Origin: VBAS01 sp035318985
Lineage (GTDB): Bacteria; Bacteroidota; Bacteroidia; Chitinophagales; Chitinophagaceae
DNA: 64,000 nt
Direction of reading: 5' to 3'
Assembly: GCA_035318985.1 (NCBI GenBank)
Contig: DATHDP010000062.1
Location: 1-64,000, forward strand
The position numbers and the translations under genes were made by a program. This document shows, piece by piece, positions 50,299 to 57,945 of this stretch. Position 1 is the stretch's first letter; each line of letters begins with the position of its first letter. The notes under the pieces are model-generated. The model searched no databases, was not told the origin of the DNA, and was given only the letters and a program-made list of their open reading frames with translations.

Positions 50299-50718
50299 TC
50301 AGAAGAAAAGATGACTTAACACATTGCCTGCAATGCCGCTGCCCGAAGGTTTTAACCCCAGGAATTTTGTAAATGCAGATGCTCCTATTATTCCTTTCAG
50401 TTTTCCAAAAAGTCCTTGCTGAAGCGGATTGAATTTTGACAAATAATTTGTGGGGTTAGAATCTGCAAGACCAGTAATATCTTTTTTCTGTTTCAAAAAA
50501 CCACTAATCACGTCTATAAGATTGGGTTTTTGTGCAGCAGGTAATGATAGCTTGCTCGTAAGTTCATCAACTACACTGCTTGTTGTTTTATCAATGTCGC
50601 CAATTGCTGGTGGTTTGATAAAATCTTTTGCTGAAGGAGTTGTTTTAGGAACTGTAACCTGTGCACGGCAAATTCCAAAAGAGGAAATAAGTAAAAATGC
50701 CAAAACGATCTTTTTCAT
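50299..50718 (-). CDS. Hypothetical exported protein, 139 residues
   Basis: The signal peptide (ICRAQ near residue 20) is followed by a Pro/Lys-rich segment and two helical blocks, DELTSKLSLPAAQKPNLIDVI and LSKFNPLQQGLFGKLKGIIG. A hydrophobic C-terminal stretch ends LSHLFF. The architecture suggests a small periplasmic helical protein (DUF2780-like at best). It lies 50 bases downstream of the D15-like barrel gene and could be in the same transcript. Confidence 0.7.
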   Translation of the reverse strand: MKKIVLAFLLISSFGICRAQVTVPKTTPSAKDFIKPPAIGDIDKTTSSVVDELTSKLSLPAAQKPNLIDVISGFLKQKKDITGLADSNPTNYLSKFNPLQQGLFGKLKGIIGASAFTKFLGLKPSGSGIAGNVLSHLFF

Positions 50719-50768
50719 AATTTTTGGTTTAATGGTTATTGAACGATAAAGTTTTTATTCAAACTAAG

Positions 50769-52013
50769 TTAGAACACTTCATTTAATCCAAAAAAGAAGC
50801 CGCTTGATTTATGACTTCCTCTTGCATAGTCTATACATATGGTCGATCTGCTCTCTTTGTTAAAAAGAATTCTTAAGCCTGCTCCTCCTGCTGTTGCCCA
50901 ATATTGAAATAATTTTTTTGAAAGATCATCAGAAGCAGATTGCATATTCATAAAGGCAACCCCGCTTAATAATTTATTTTTTGTGATCGGAAAGCGCCAC
51001 TCTGCTTCAAAATCCACATATTCGGGGCCTTTGAACCGGCCCATTGTGTATGCCCTGCCACTTCTTCCATATGTATCATAGCCAGTTGCCGGCAATTCAA
51101 GATAAGGCACTGTACCATTAAGTGTATAAGAAGCCCAATGCCATAACGCCAATACATGTTCAGGATTTTTTTTACTCAGGCTAAAATATTTTCTGAGATC
51201 ATACTGCAACTGTACTGAATTCTTAGTACTGCCCATCCACTCCTGGTTAAAGCGTAAGTTGAAATCTGCATAAATACCACCATAAGAACGGATCGGATGT
51301 TCTCTTGTGTTATACTGAAAGGACAGAAAAAAACCATTTGCAGAATATCTACTGGAATCGAAACCATTTCTCTGACTATAACGCAAATGCGCTGAGCTCG
51401 GATAAGATTCAAGTTGTTGATCATGTATATTATTACGAACGTCAAAGCTAATTCCTCCGCCTGCAAACCAATTCGAGCTGATCTTTCGATAAACTTTTTC
51501 GGAAAGCCGGATAAATCGAAATCTTATTAGATCTGCGCTGTCACCGTCGGTTATATAATCTTTATTTCCTGTACCAATACCATAATCGTTTATTAAGAAT
51601 TTTGAAAGTTGCCAGTTCCCCTGGAAATTCCACTTGTTACCATTTGTAAAAACATTGTGACGAGCCTGGGCCGTGATCACCCCCCGTGAAGTATAGATCG
51701 CTTCAAGTCCGAAAGCCGAGAGATCTGTATTTTCTTTTTCTCCATATTGTTTGACAGCTGAGATCTTGGCACCTAATACAACTCCAAAACTTGGGTTATA
51801 TCCTATTGATGGCAATATGGAAATGGTCGATGGTTTTTTAACTTTTGTACTATCGCTTTCTTTATTAAATATCTTTCTTATTACATCACCAACATCTTGC
51901 ATAGGGACTAAACTACTTTGCACACTTGTTTGTTGGGAATGGACAGGAGCAGAAAAAAAACACTGAAAAAAAATAATTGCAAAACAAAAAATAAAATGTC
52001 TTTTATCTAACAT
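50769..52013 (-). CDS. BamA/TamA-type surface antigen (D15-like) outer-membrane barrel
   Basis: A 414-residue protein with a signal peptide ending at about VHSQQ (residue 26). After a short linker with PSIGYNPSFGVVLGAK come barrel strands in the style of bacterial surface antigen D15: FEAEWRFPITKNKLLSGVAFMNMQSA, and the final GGAGLRILFNKESRSTICIDYARG and GFFFGLNEVF, which are the typical closing strands. No POTRA domains are present. A longer start at 52049 adds 12 residues. Such POTRA-less barrels may be secretion or surface-assembly proteins. Confidence 0.8.
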   Translation of the reverse strand: MLDKRHFIFCFAIIFFQCFFSAPVHSQQTSVQSSLVPMQDVGDVIRKIFNKESDSTKVKKPSTISILPSIGYNPSFGVVLGAKISAVKQYGEKENTDLSAFGLEAIYTSRGVITAQARHNVFTNGNKWNFQGNWQLSKFLINDYGIGTGNKDYITDGDSADLIRFRFIRLSEKVYRKISSNWFAGGGISFDVRNNIHDQQLESYPSSAHLRYSQRNGFDSSRYSANGFFLSFQYNTREHPIRSYGGIYADFNLRFNQEWMGSTKNSVQLQYDLRKYFSLSKKNPEHVLALWHWASYTLNGTVPYLELPATGYDTYGRSGRAYTMGRFKGPEYVDFEAEWRFPITKNKLLSGVAFMNMQSASDDLSKKLFQYWATAGGAGLRILFNKESRSTICIDYARGSHKSSGFFFGLNEVF

Positions 52014-52067
52014 CGTAATTTTTTGTTTTTTCTGCATGAGGAAATTCAATTTTTAAAATTAATTCAA

Positions 52068-52101
52068 ATAAAAAAGCTGCAACATCCTGTCACAGCTTTT
52101 A
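52068..52101 (-). terminator. Terminator after the barrel gene at 52131
   Basis: AAAAGCTG (52072-52079) pairs with CAGCTTTT (52093-52100) across a 13-base loop. On the minus strand the stem is followed by a T-rich run. It separates the gene from the D15-like gene. Confidence 0.75.
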
Positions 52102-52130
52102 TTTAAATAAACTCATTTGTGTAAATAAAT

Positions 52131-52814
52131 TTATTGAGGTACGGTTGTTGGTGGTGGTGTTGTTTTATGTCCACCAAGTGCAAAGGTCAAACCGCCACCT
52201 AGGCCAAACTGATACATAGAAGAATAAGTGCTGACACCAACTCCTCCTCCTCCTGTACCAAAATACAATCCACCACCGGCTCCCTGCACGGCTGACAATA
52301 CATCCGCCTTTAACTTAATTGCCACTCTTTCTGATGCCCAAATATTTGCTCCGAGCCTGAAGCCCCATGCAAATTTTGTGGCACTGTTACTATTTCCGTT
52401 ATCTGGGTTATCAACATTAATGAATGCTGCACCGACCATAAAACCGCCGAATCCCTCCACCTTACTTCCAGGTTTTCTCATGTAACGATTGCCGGCAAGC
52501 ATTAACCAATTAAAGCCGACATCAAAATTTGTTGTTTTTACCCCTGATAAACCAGGATATGCATATGTAGTTAAAGCAGTGGTTTTTTGATTCAAATAAA
52601 TAAGTTCTATTCCGCTCGACTGATGTGGTAAATATTCAAGACCAGCACCCCATTGCAGGCCACCTTTGAATTTTCCCTGATAATAATTACTGTTATCATA
52701 ATAAGAATCGAACTTATCATCAAATACATACATGGCATAGCCATTTAATCGTGTAGTTTGTGAAGAAGCGTTAATAAAAAAGAATAGTAATAAAATTGAA
52801 AGAATCGGTTTCAT
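52131..52814 (-). CDS. Outer-membrane beta-barrel protein, glycine-rich
   Basis: A 227-residue protein with a signal peptide (ending about NASSQ). Barrel-type alternation is clear, for example GGLQWGAGLEYLPHQ, VGFNWLMLAGNRYM and YQFGLGGGLTFALGG, with an extended Gly-rich stretch (GAGGGLYFGTGGGGVGV) and a Pro-rich tail. It lies 24 bases downstream of lipoprotein B (52838), so the pair is an operon. Function unknown. Confidence 0.8.
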   Translation of the reverse strand: MKPILSILLLFFFINASSQTTRLNGYAMYVFDDKFDSYYDNSNYYQGKFKGGLQWGAGLEYLPHQSSGIELIYLNQKTTALTTYAYPGLSGVKTTNFDVGFNWLMLAGNRYMRKPGSKVEGFGGFMVGAAFINVDNPDNGNSNSATKFAWGFRLGANIWASERVAIKLKADVLSAVQGAGGGLYFGTGGGGVGVSTYSSMYQFGLGGGLTFALGGHKTTPPPTTVPQ

Positions 52815-52837
52815 GTTTTTGTTTTTTAATGGTTAAT

Positions 52838-53518
52838 TTATTTTTGTTTTTTTCTTTCTTTATCAAATTGTGCGAATAACATCTCTGTATATTCTTTACT
52901 AGATTTCTCAATACCCGATGGATTGTCTGCTTTTGACTGAACAGACCAGATTATTTGCTGCGTCTCTGCATCATAGGCATTCGCTTCAATAAAATAAGTT
53001 TTGTCTGTTTGCCAATAACCCGGGCTATATATAGTAGGCTGCCAGTAATTATAATATCCGTAGAACCCAGTACCGTAGGCTCCATAAGAACCATAAGGTC
53101 CATAGCCGCCGTACGGGTGATAACCATAACCCATACTTACTGACACCGCACCAGGTTGATAATAGGTTTCACTTTTTTGATCGATTACTGCAATAGATAA
53201 GATCACATCGCAACCCTTGTCACGAATTAATTTCAGCGCAAGTTCTCTATCACGCATATTCTCCTTATTAAAATTCGGAGGAAAAATTTCATAACCCTTC
53301 ACTACATTAAATCCTCTTGCCTTTGCAGCCGCTCCCAGGTCAGCTTCAAGAGCATACTTTACAGCATTATTTTGTATTAAGGCCGCCACAAAAACAGTAG
53401 TATATTTTTTTGCTGGCCTGTCGGGATTCACCCATGAGGTCGAGATCTTTTGAGATGGGCCGCATGCAAAAAATACTACCATCAAAACAATTAAAGTGGG
53501 AACGGTATATTTATTCAT
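52838..53518 (-). CDS. Lipoprotein of the local family (member B)
   Basis: A 226-residue lipoprotein with lipobox FFAC. It has STSWVNPDRPAKKY near the N-terminus, a strand VFVAAL, and CDVILSIAVID before a long Gly/Tyr-rich stretch of about 45 residues (YGYHPYGGYGPYGSYG style). The shared signature YWQTDKTYFIEANAYDAET...IIWSVQSKADNPSGIEK follows. Compared with member A the Gly/Tyr-rich insert is expanded. It lies immediately upstream of the barrel at 52131 in the same direction. Confidence 0.78.
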   Translation of the reverse strand: MNKYTVPTLIVLMVVFFACGPSQKISTSWVNPDRPAKKYTTVFVAALIQNNAVKYALEADLGAAAKARGFNVVKGYEIFPPNFNKENMRDRELALKLIRDKGCDVILSIAVIDQKSETYYQPGAVSVSMGYGYHPYGGYGPYGSYGAYGTGFYGYYNYWQPTIYSPGYWQTDKTYFIEANAYDAETQQIIWSVQSKADNPSGIEKSSKEYTEMLFAQFDKERKKQK

Positions 53519-53540
53519 AAAAATATTTGTTGATCATTTA

Positions 53541-54131
53541 CTATTTTTCGTCTTTACTAAAAAAGGCACCTTCACTCTTTCCGTATTTCCTTATAATTCT
53601 TATCATTTTATTTACCGGCATATCCAGCTTTTTCAATTTTGATTCATGCACCAGTTTCATCTCACCTTGTTTAGCATCCGGTGGCTCGGGAAAAAAGATC
53701 ATACAAAGACCATCAGGCTGTCGGTCCACAAGCATACCCATCTTCCAATCACCATCTTCTCCTATCAAAACTGGTTGCCAATGAGCTACTGCTTCACTTA
53801 CTATTTCGCTTGTCTGAGCTTTTATCATGGAATACCCCGGAATAAACACCAATATCTTGTCCTCTAATTTTGTGATCAACCTTTTCACTTTTTTTCTTTC
53901 AATGAGCATTCCTGCCAGGTAACAAATGAATAAAATAAGAACCAGGCTAATTAATGTGAGCAGCCCCACTCCAAAAACACGTTCTGCCGGTAAATACTTC
54001 TTTATTGGAAGGATCAGTTTTTGAACAATGGTGATAGCTTTCCCTAAAATAAAGAGCAATAAAAAAACTGGTAATAAGAATAAAATGATACCATTAAGTA
54101 CACGTTTGATCAAAGATTGATACCATTTCAT
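53541..54131 (-). CDS. DUF502 family membrane protein
   Basis: A 196-residue protein. It has two N-terminal transmembrane helices (GIILFLLPVFLLLFILGKAI and LLTLISLVLILFICYLAGML), then a soluble C-terminal domain beginning VFIPGYSMIKAQTSEI. The helices-plus-soluble pattern and the PGYSMIK segment match DUF502 proteins. A longer start at 54194 adds 21 residues and is less likely. The gene ends 22 bases before the start of lipoprotein B. Role unknown. Confidence 0.85.
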   Translation of the reverse strand: MKWYQSLIKRVLNGIILFLLPVFLLLFILGKAITIVQKLILPIKKYLPAERVFGVGLLTLISLVLILFICYLAGMLIERKKVKRLITKLEDKILVFIPGYSMIKAQTSEIVSEAVAHWQPVLIGEDGDWKMGMLVDRQPDGLCMIFFPEPPDAKQGEMKLVHESKLKKLDMPVNKMIRIIRKYGKSEGAFFSKDEK

Positions 54132-54215
54132 ACTGCAAATGAATTTCCATGCGGAAGGTAAAATTATTTGCCAGCTTAAAAGCTGACTTATCACAATACC
54201 ACGTTTTTTTCCGTA

Positions 54216-54246
54216 GAAGAAAAATGAGGAGAAATTCTCCTCATTT
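54216..54246 (-). terminator. Terminator after lipoprotein C
   Basis: AAATGAGGAG (54222-54231) pairs with CTCCTCATTT (54237-54246) and on the minus strand runs into TTTTTCTT. It separates lipoprotein C from the DUF502 gene. Confidence 0.8.
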
Positions 54247-54261
54247 CCCCAATCATACTTA

Positions 54262-54867
54262 CTATTTTTTCAAGAAACCGTCCTTCTTCATTTTTTCAGT
54301 AACCACATCTGCAATATCATTCACTGTTTTTTCAACTTTGGAAGGGTTCACTGTTTTTGTAGTTCCTGTCCAAATTAATTTATCTGGGTTAATAGAATAA
54401 ACTGTTGTTTCAACAAAATAGTTTTTATCAGTAGTATAATAACCGGGAGTAGAATACATACCAGCTCCATAACCATAATATCTTCCGTATCCACCATAAA
54501 AAGATGTTGTAGTACCTGGTACATAAGAAGTTTCTTTTTCCACATCAGCCAGGCGCATTAGTAATACATGTGTAAACTTTCCGTCAGTTATTATTTTCTT
54601 TAATGCTTCATCACTCGCCTCTTTCAGCATATCTGTTGAAATGAGAGTGTAAGAAGATACCGAAGGGGAGCCAATGCGTTTTACGAGTTGGTCCTCGATC
54701 ACACGACGGGAAGTTTCATCTTTTACCATTGCAATAACAAGTGTTTTATTGGGCGCACTTGTGGTAACTGAAGCACCCGGTTCCATCCATGATTTTTCCA
54801 TTTTAGTTGAAGGTCCACAGGAAACAAGTGTTGAAATAACGATCAGCGATAGAATCAAATTTCTCAT
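54262..54867 (-). CDS. Lipoprotein of the local family (member C)
   Basis: A 201-residue lipoprotein with lipobox LVSC. It has KSWMEPGAS near the N-terminus, TLVIAMVKDETSRRVIEDQL, and FTHVLLMRLADVEKETSYVPG. A Gly/Tyr-rich stretch follows (FYGGYGRYYGYGAGMY), then the shared C-terminal signature YYTTDKNYFVETTVYSINPDKLIW...NPSKVEK. It is shorter than members A and B. It is terminated directly downstream. Confidence 0.78.
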   Translation of the reverse strand: MRNLILSLIVISTLVSCGPSTKMEKSWMEPGASVTTSAPNKTLVIAMVKDETSRRVIEDQLVKRIGSPSVSSYTLISTDMLKEASDEALKKIITDGKFTHVLLMRLADVEKETSYVPGTTTSFYGGYGRYYGYGAGMYSTPGYYTTDKNYFVETTVYSINPDKLIWTGTTKTVNPSKVEKTVNDIADVVTEKMKKDGFLKK

Positions 54868-54984
54868 AATTAAAATTTTTTAGTTATAATTATAATGCAG
54901 TTTATGCAAAATTACTTTTTCTTGAATTTAAGTTACATAATATAAATCATTGCTCATTAATGAAACCAATGATTTCATGAAATA

Positions 54985-55479
54985 TTAGGGATTTTGTCCC
55001 GGTGCTTTTGATTTATCCAACTCGCCGATAAAAGGTATCTCTTCCTGTATCATCAGCCGGATACAATTCTCAATATAATCTTCCAGCTGTATAAATTTTG
55101 AAGCTTGCAAGCCTCCGATTATGGCAGAAAATTTTGTAAGATATTTTTGCTGAAACGCGGTATACTTAGTCACCCAGGCCAGTTTCTTTGTTGTCAGGTC
55201 GGTAGCTGTTTTGCTGTCAAGTTTTTCGTACTTGGTCGCATAATCCTCAATTAACTTTACTCTTTCATGTCCAAGTTTTTTGCGTTCAGTTTCATACGCA
55301 TCATACAATGACCAGAATTTTGCAGACTGTGCATCGGACAGGGTCATGTATTGTTTCACCACTTCTTTCTTTTCTTTTCCGAATATTGATTGGATCAGGT
55401 CGATATCTTCTTTGTTAGATTGACCGAACAGGCTTGCTGACAGAAGGAATGCTACCGCGATAAGATTTAATTTTTTCAT
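54985..55479 (-). CDS. Spy/CpxP-like periplasmic protein
   Basis: A 164-residue exported helical protein (signal ends LFGQS, about residue 20). The mature part is highly charged and helical; YMTLSDAQSAKFWSLYDAYETERKKLGHER resembles the LTxxQ-type repeats of Spy and CpxP chaperones. Length fits the family. It would be an extracytoplasmic stress chaperone or sensor component. Assignment is by pattern only. Confidence 0.65.
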   Translation of the reverse strand: MKKLNLIAVAFLLSASLFGQSNKEDIDLIQSIFGKEKKEVVKQYMTLSDAQSAKFWSLYDAYETERKKLGHERVKLIEDYATKYEKLDSKTATDLTTKKLAWVTKYTAFQQKYLTKFSAIIGGLQASKFIQLEDYIENCIRLMIQEEIPFIGELDKSKAPGQNP

Positions 55480-55959
55480 GGTCTTTTTTTTAAGATGATT
55501 TATTATTTTATTTTGAAGAGCAATTTACAATTTTGTGAGATGGAACTCGTCATAATTAATAAAGTGCTGCACAATATTAATTTAGTTATATACCCAAGAT
55601 AAGTGTTAAACGGTTAATTAACGGTTAACTCAAAACAGGTGGGCATCTTAGCTGATAGTGCCCTCTTAATCAACTCCGTACAACAGGGCCTTTGAAAATA
55701 TGTCGGGTGATTTTTTTCCAGTGTCCGTCAATTATTCAAAAGCTATTGTTCGTTTAGAAAGATCAAAGCAACAACCACACGATATAAAGTATCCAAAGAG
55801 CATTTTTTATCATCATAATTTATAAAACAATTTATTACTGGAATGGTTTTCCGGGTTATTTTTATCCCCCTATCCTATTTATTCTATGTTGTGATTTCTT
55901 ATTATTTTTAATTAAACCGATCTCTTCAAAATCTTAAACCACGCTGATTTTTTTGAACC
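55480..55959. other. Gene-free 480-bp interval with divergent promoters
   Basis: I see no credible coding frame or RNA gene here. It lies between the divergent Spy-like and DUF481 genes. At 55605-55629 three spaced GTTAA half-sites surround the palindrome GTTAATTAAC (55613-55622), a possible operator. The rest is AT-rich. Confidence 0.6.
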
Positions 55960-56970
55960 ATGCACAACTCTGTTCTAAAAATATTCGGATTGATCATTCT
56001 ACTAATATTGTCCGAAATAGGGTTGGCGCAGAAGACAGACAAGGTTACTTTAAGAAACGGAAACATGTTAACTGGTGAAATAAAAAGCATGAAATTCGCC
56101 AAGCTTCTTATTGACGTAGACGGTCCGGGCAAAATCGATATAAAATGGGAATATATTGTAAAGATAGAATCGAATAAAACATTACAAATAACCATGCGGA
56201 ACGGAGACGTATATGTTACCACTATGGACTCACTTTTTTCTGTAGTACCCTATGCCATGCTGGACGATGTTGTAGAGATCGTACGTATTAAAGACAAATT
56301 TATAAAAAGACTTGATGGTAGTGTTAATCTTGGATTTAATTACGCAAAATCAAGTGATAATGCTCAGTTTACCTTCAATAGTACTACAACTTACCGTAAG
56401 CCAAAAAGAGAAACTACTTTAAAATTAATCTCTGTACTGACGCACACTTCCTCAGATACATCGGTGTCAAGAAAACAGGATGTAGCCATTGACCATTACA
56501 TTAAGTTAAAGAATAGTTGGTACCTCAACTCACTTTTTGGATGGCAACAAAACTCACAATTGGGATTAAAAAGTCGTTTTATACTAAATGGAAGCGGTGG
56601 TAAAATACTTATTAATAGCAATAATGAGCGTCTCTTAACAGGCGGTGGTCTTTCTTTTAACCTGGAGGACAGGGGTGATAGCACAGGCTATATAAGTAAC
56701 CTGGAGGGATTACTCATGATCCAGTACAAAAAATTCCGTTATATATTTCCAAAGATCTCGATCGATGCGCAGTATATTCTTTATCCCGGGCTTACTGATT
56801 GGGGCCGAGTAAGGATGGATCTGCAGGTAAATATGAGTTATGAGTTCTTTAAAGATTTTAATGTCGGTCTCAGTTTTTATGATAGTTATGATAACCGTCC
56901 ATCTGCAAAAGCCGCCTCTACAAATGACTTTGGTATAAACTTTACTATTGGTTATATATTCGGCAAATAA
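55960..56970 (+). CDS. DUF481 outer-membrane protein
   Basis: A 336-residue exported protein (signal ends GLAQK, about residue 24). Residues ~25-100 resemble an SH3-like strand domain (DKVTLRNGNMLTGEIKSM), and the C-terminal two thirds are the DUF481 barrel, with paired strands such as LDGSVNLGFNYAKSS, NSWYLNSLFGWQQNSQ and the closing NDFGINFTIGYIFG. It is the only plus-strand gene of the 48.8-64 kb region. Function unknown; members may be channel-forming. Confidence 0.85.
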   Translation: MHNSVLKIFGLIILLILSEIGLAQKTDKVTLRNGNMLTGEIKSMKFAKLLIDVDGPGKIDIKWEYIVKIESNKTLQITMRNGDVYVTTMDSLFSVVPYAMLDDVVEIVRIKDKFIKRLDGSVNLGFNYAKSSDNAQFTFNSTTTYRKPKRETTLKLISVLTHTSSDTSVSRKQDVAIDHYIKLKNSWYLNSLFGWQQNSQLGLKSRFILNGSGGKILINSNNERLLTGGGLSFNLEDRGDSTGYISNLEGLLMIQYKKFRYIFPKISIDAQYILYPGLTDWGRVRMDLQVNMSYEFFKDFNVGLSFYDSYDNRPSAKAASTNDFGINFTIGYIFGK

Positions 56971-57029
56971 TTTTTGTATTAGCTAAATCTCCTTTTCTTC
57001 TTGCAAATCCCTTTTAGTTTATCTGGTAG

Positions 57030-57716
57030 TTATTTATAATACATATCCAAATTTTTGAAAAGGAAAAAGTTTAAGGAAACATAAAAGATATTAGTTTTAA
57101 GGCCGGCGTAAGGTTTTACATTGGCATTGGTTGTATAATCCTGGTTATGAAATTCACTCAGATAATATTTAAATTTCACATTAACTCCACGAGGAAACTG
57201 GACACCTGCAAGAAAACCATGTTGAAATAATTCATTCCTGTCACTGAACCATCCAGAGATCTTATCTATTTTATCACCACCTTCATAAGTTTTCTCTTTG
57301 TAAGAAAATGCTAACTCGATCTCATAACCCCCGTAAAAAAAGGTTTTATTAAGATCGCCAACTTTAAAACCTAAAGGAAGAGCCAGGTTATAAGTCCGGA
57401 ATTTTTTCTTAAAGACAAGGTTATTAACCGGGTCTTTATAATCATTTGTTATGTATCCTACATTTCTTACCGATAAACCGGTAAAGACGCCAAAATTTTT
57501 ATTCAAGTCCTGGTTGACCATTACCTGCAAATTGAAGACAGGAGAAAAACGCATGGTAGAGCTTTCACTATTTCCATTTTGTTCAACATTTGCAAAAGAA
57601 AAAATAAGTTCTCCGCCAGTAGTCACATAGGCTTTTGATTTGTTTTCTTTCGACTGACTAAAAACCTGAACAGCAAAAGTCAGGCAGGCTACAGCAAGGC
57701 AAATAAGTGTTTTCAT
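57030..57716 (-). CDS. Outer-membrane beta-barrel protein
   Basis: A 228-residue exported protein (signal ends VFSQS, about residue 21). Strand pattern is typical: FSPVFNLQVMVNQDLNKNFGVFTGLSVRNVGY, then TYNLALPLGFKVGDL, ending YVSLNFFLFKNLDMYYK. It resembles the PorT-type small barrel. It is monocistronic, convergent with the DUF481 gene. Confidence 0.78.
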   Translation of the reverse strand: MKTLICLAVACLTFAVQVFSQSKENKSKAYVTTGGELIFSFANVEQNGNSESSTMRFSPVFNLQVMVNQDLNKNFGVFTGLSVRNVGYITNDYKDPVNNLVFKKKFRTYNLALPLGFKVGDLNKTFFYGGYEIELAFSYKEKTYEGGDKIDKISGWFSDRNELFQHGFLAGVQFPRGVNVKFKYYLSEFHNQDYTTNANVKPYAGLKTNIFYVSLNFFLFKNLDMYYK

Positions 57717-57945
57717 GACTATGCTATTTGAATTTTCATTTATTGATCGCGACTCTCTTGCTCAAAGATAAATATCCCAAACTTTAGCTTATATCATCAA
57801 TTTTCTCTTTAATATTATTTATTGCCATTCTTTTACAAATGTAAGTTGGAGAGAATGGTAGTGTTTATATCATGAGCCCAACAGCAGGAAACCTGATACC
57901 AATTCCCAATCCTATGATCAGGATTGATGCTTTCTTTTTCCATTT

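Noticed and set aside
57908..57927. Hairpin CAATCCT...AGGATTG after the cytochrome gene
   Set aside because: On the minus strand no T run follows, so it is not a convincing terminator for the cytochrome; on the plus strand no gene precedes it nearby.
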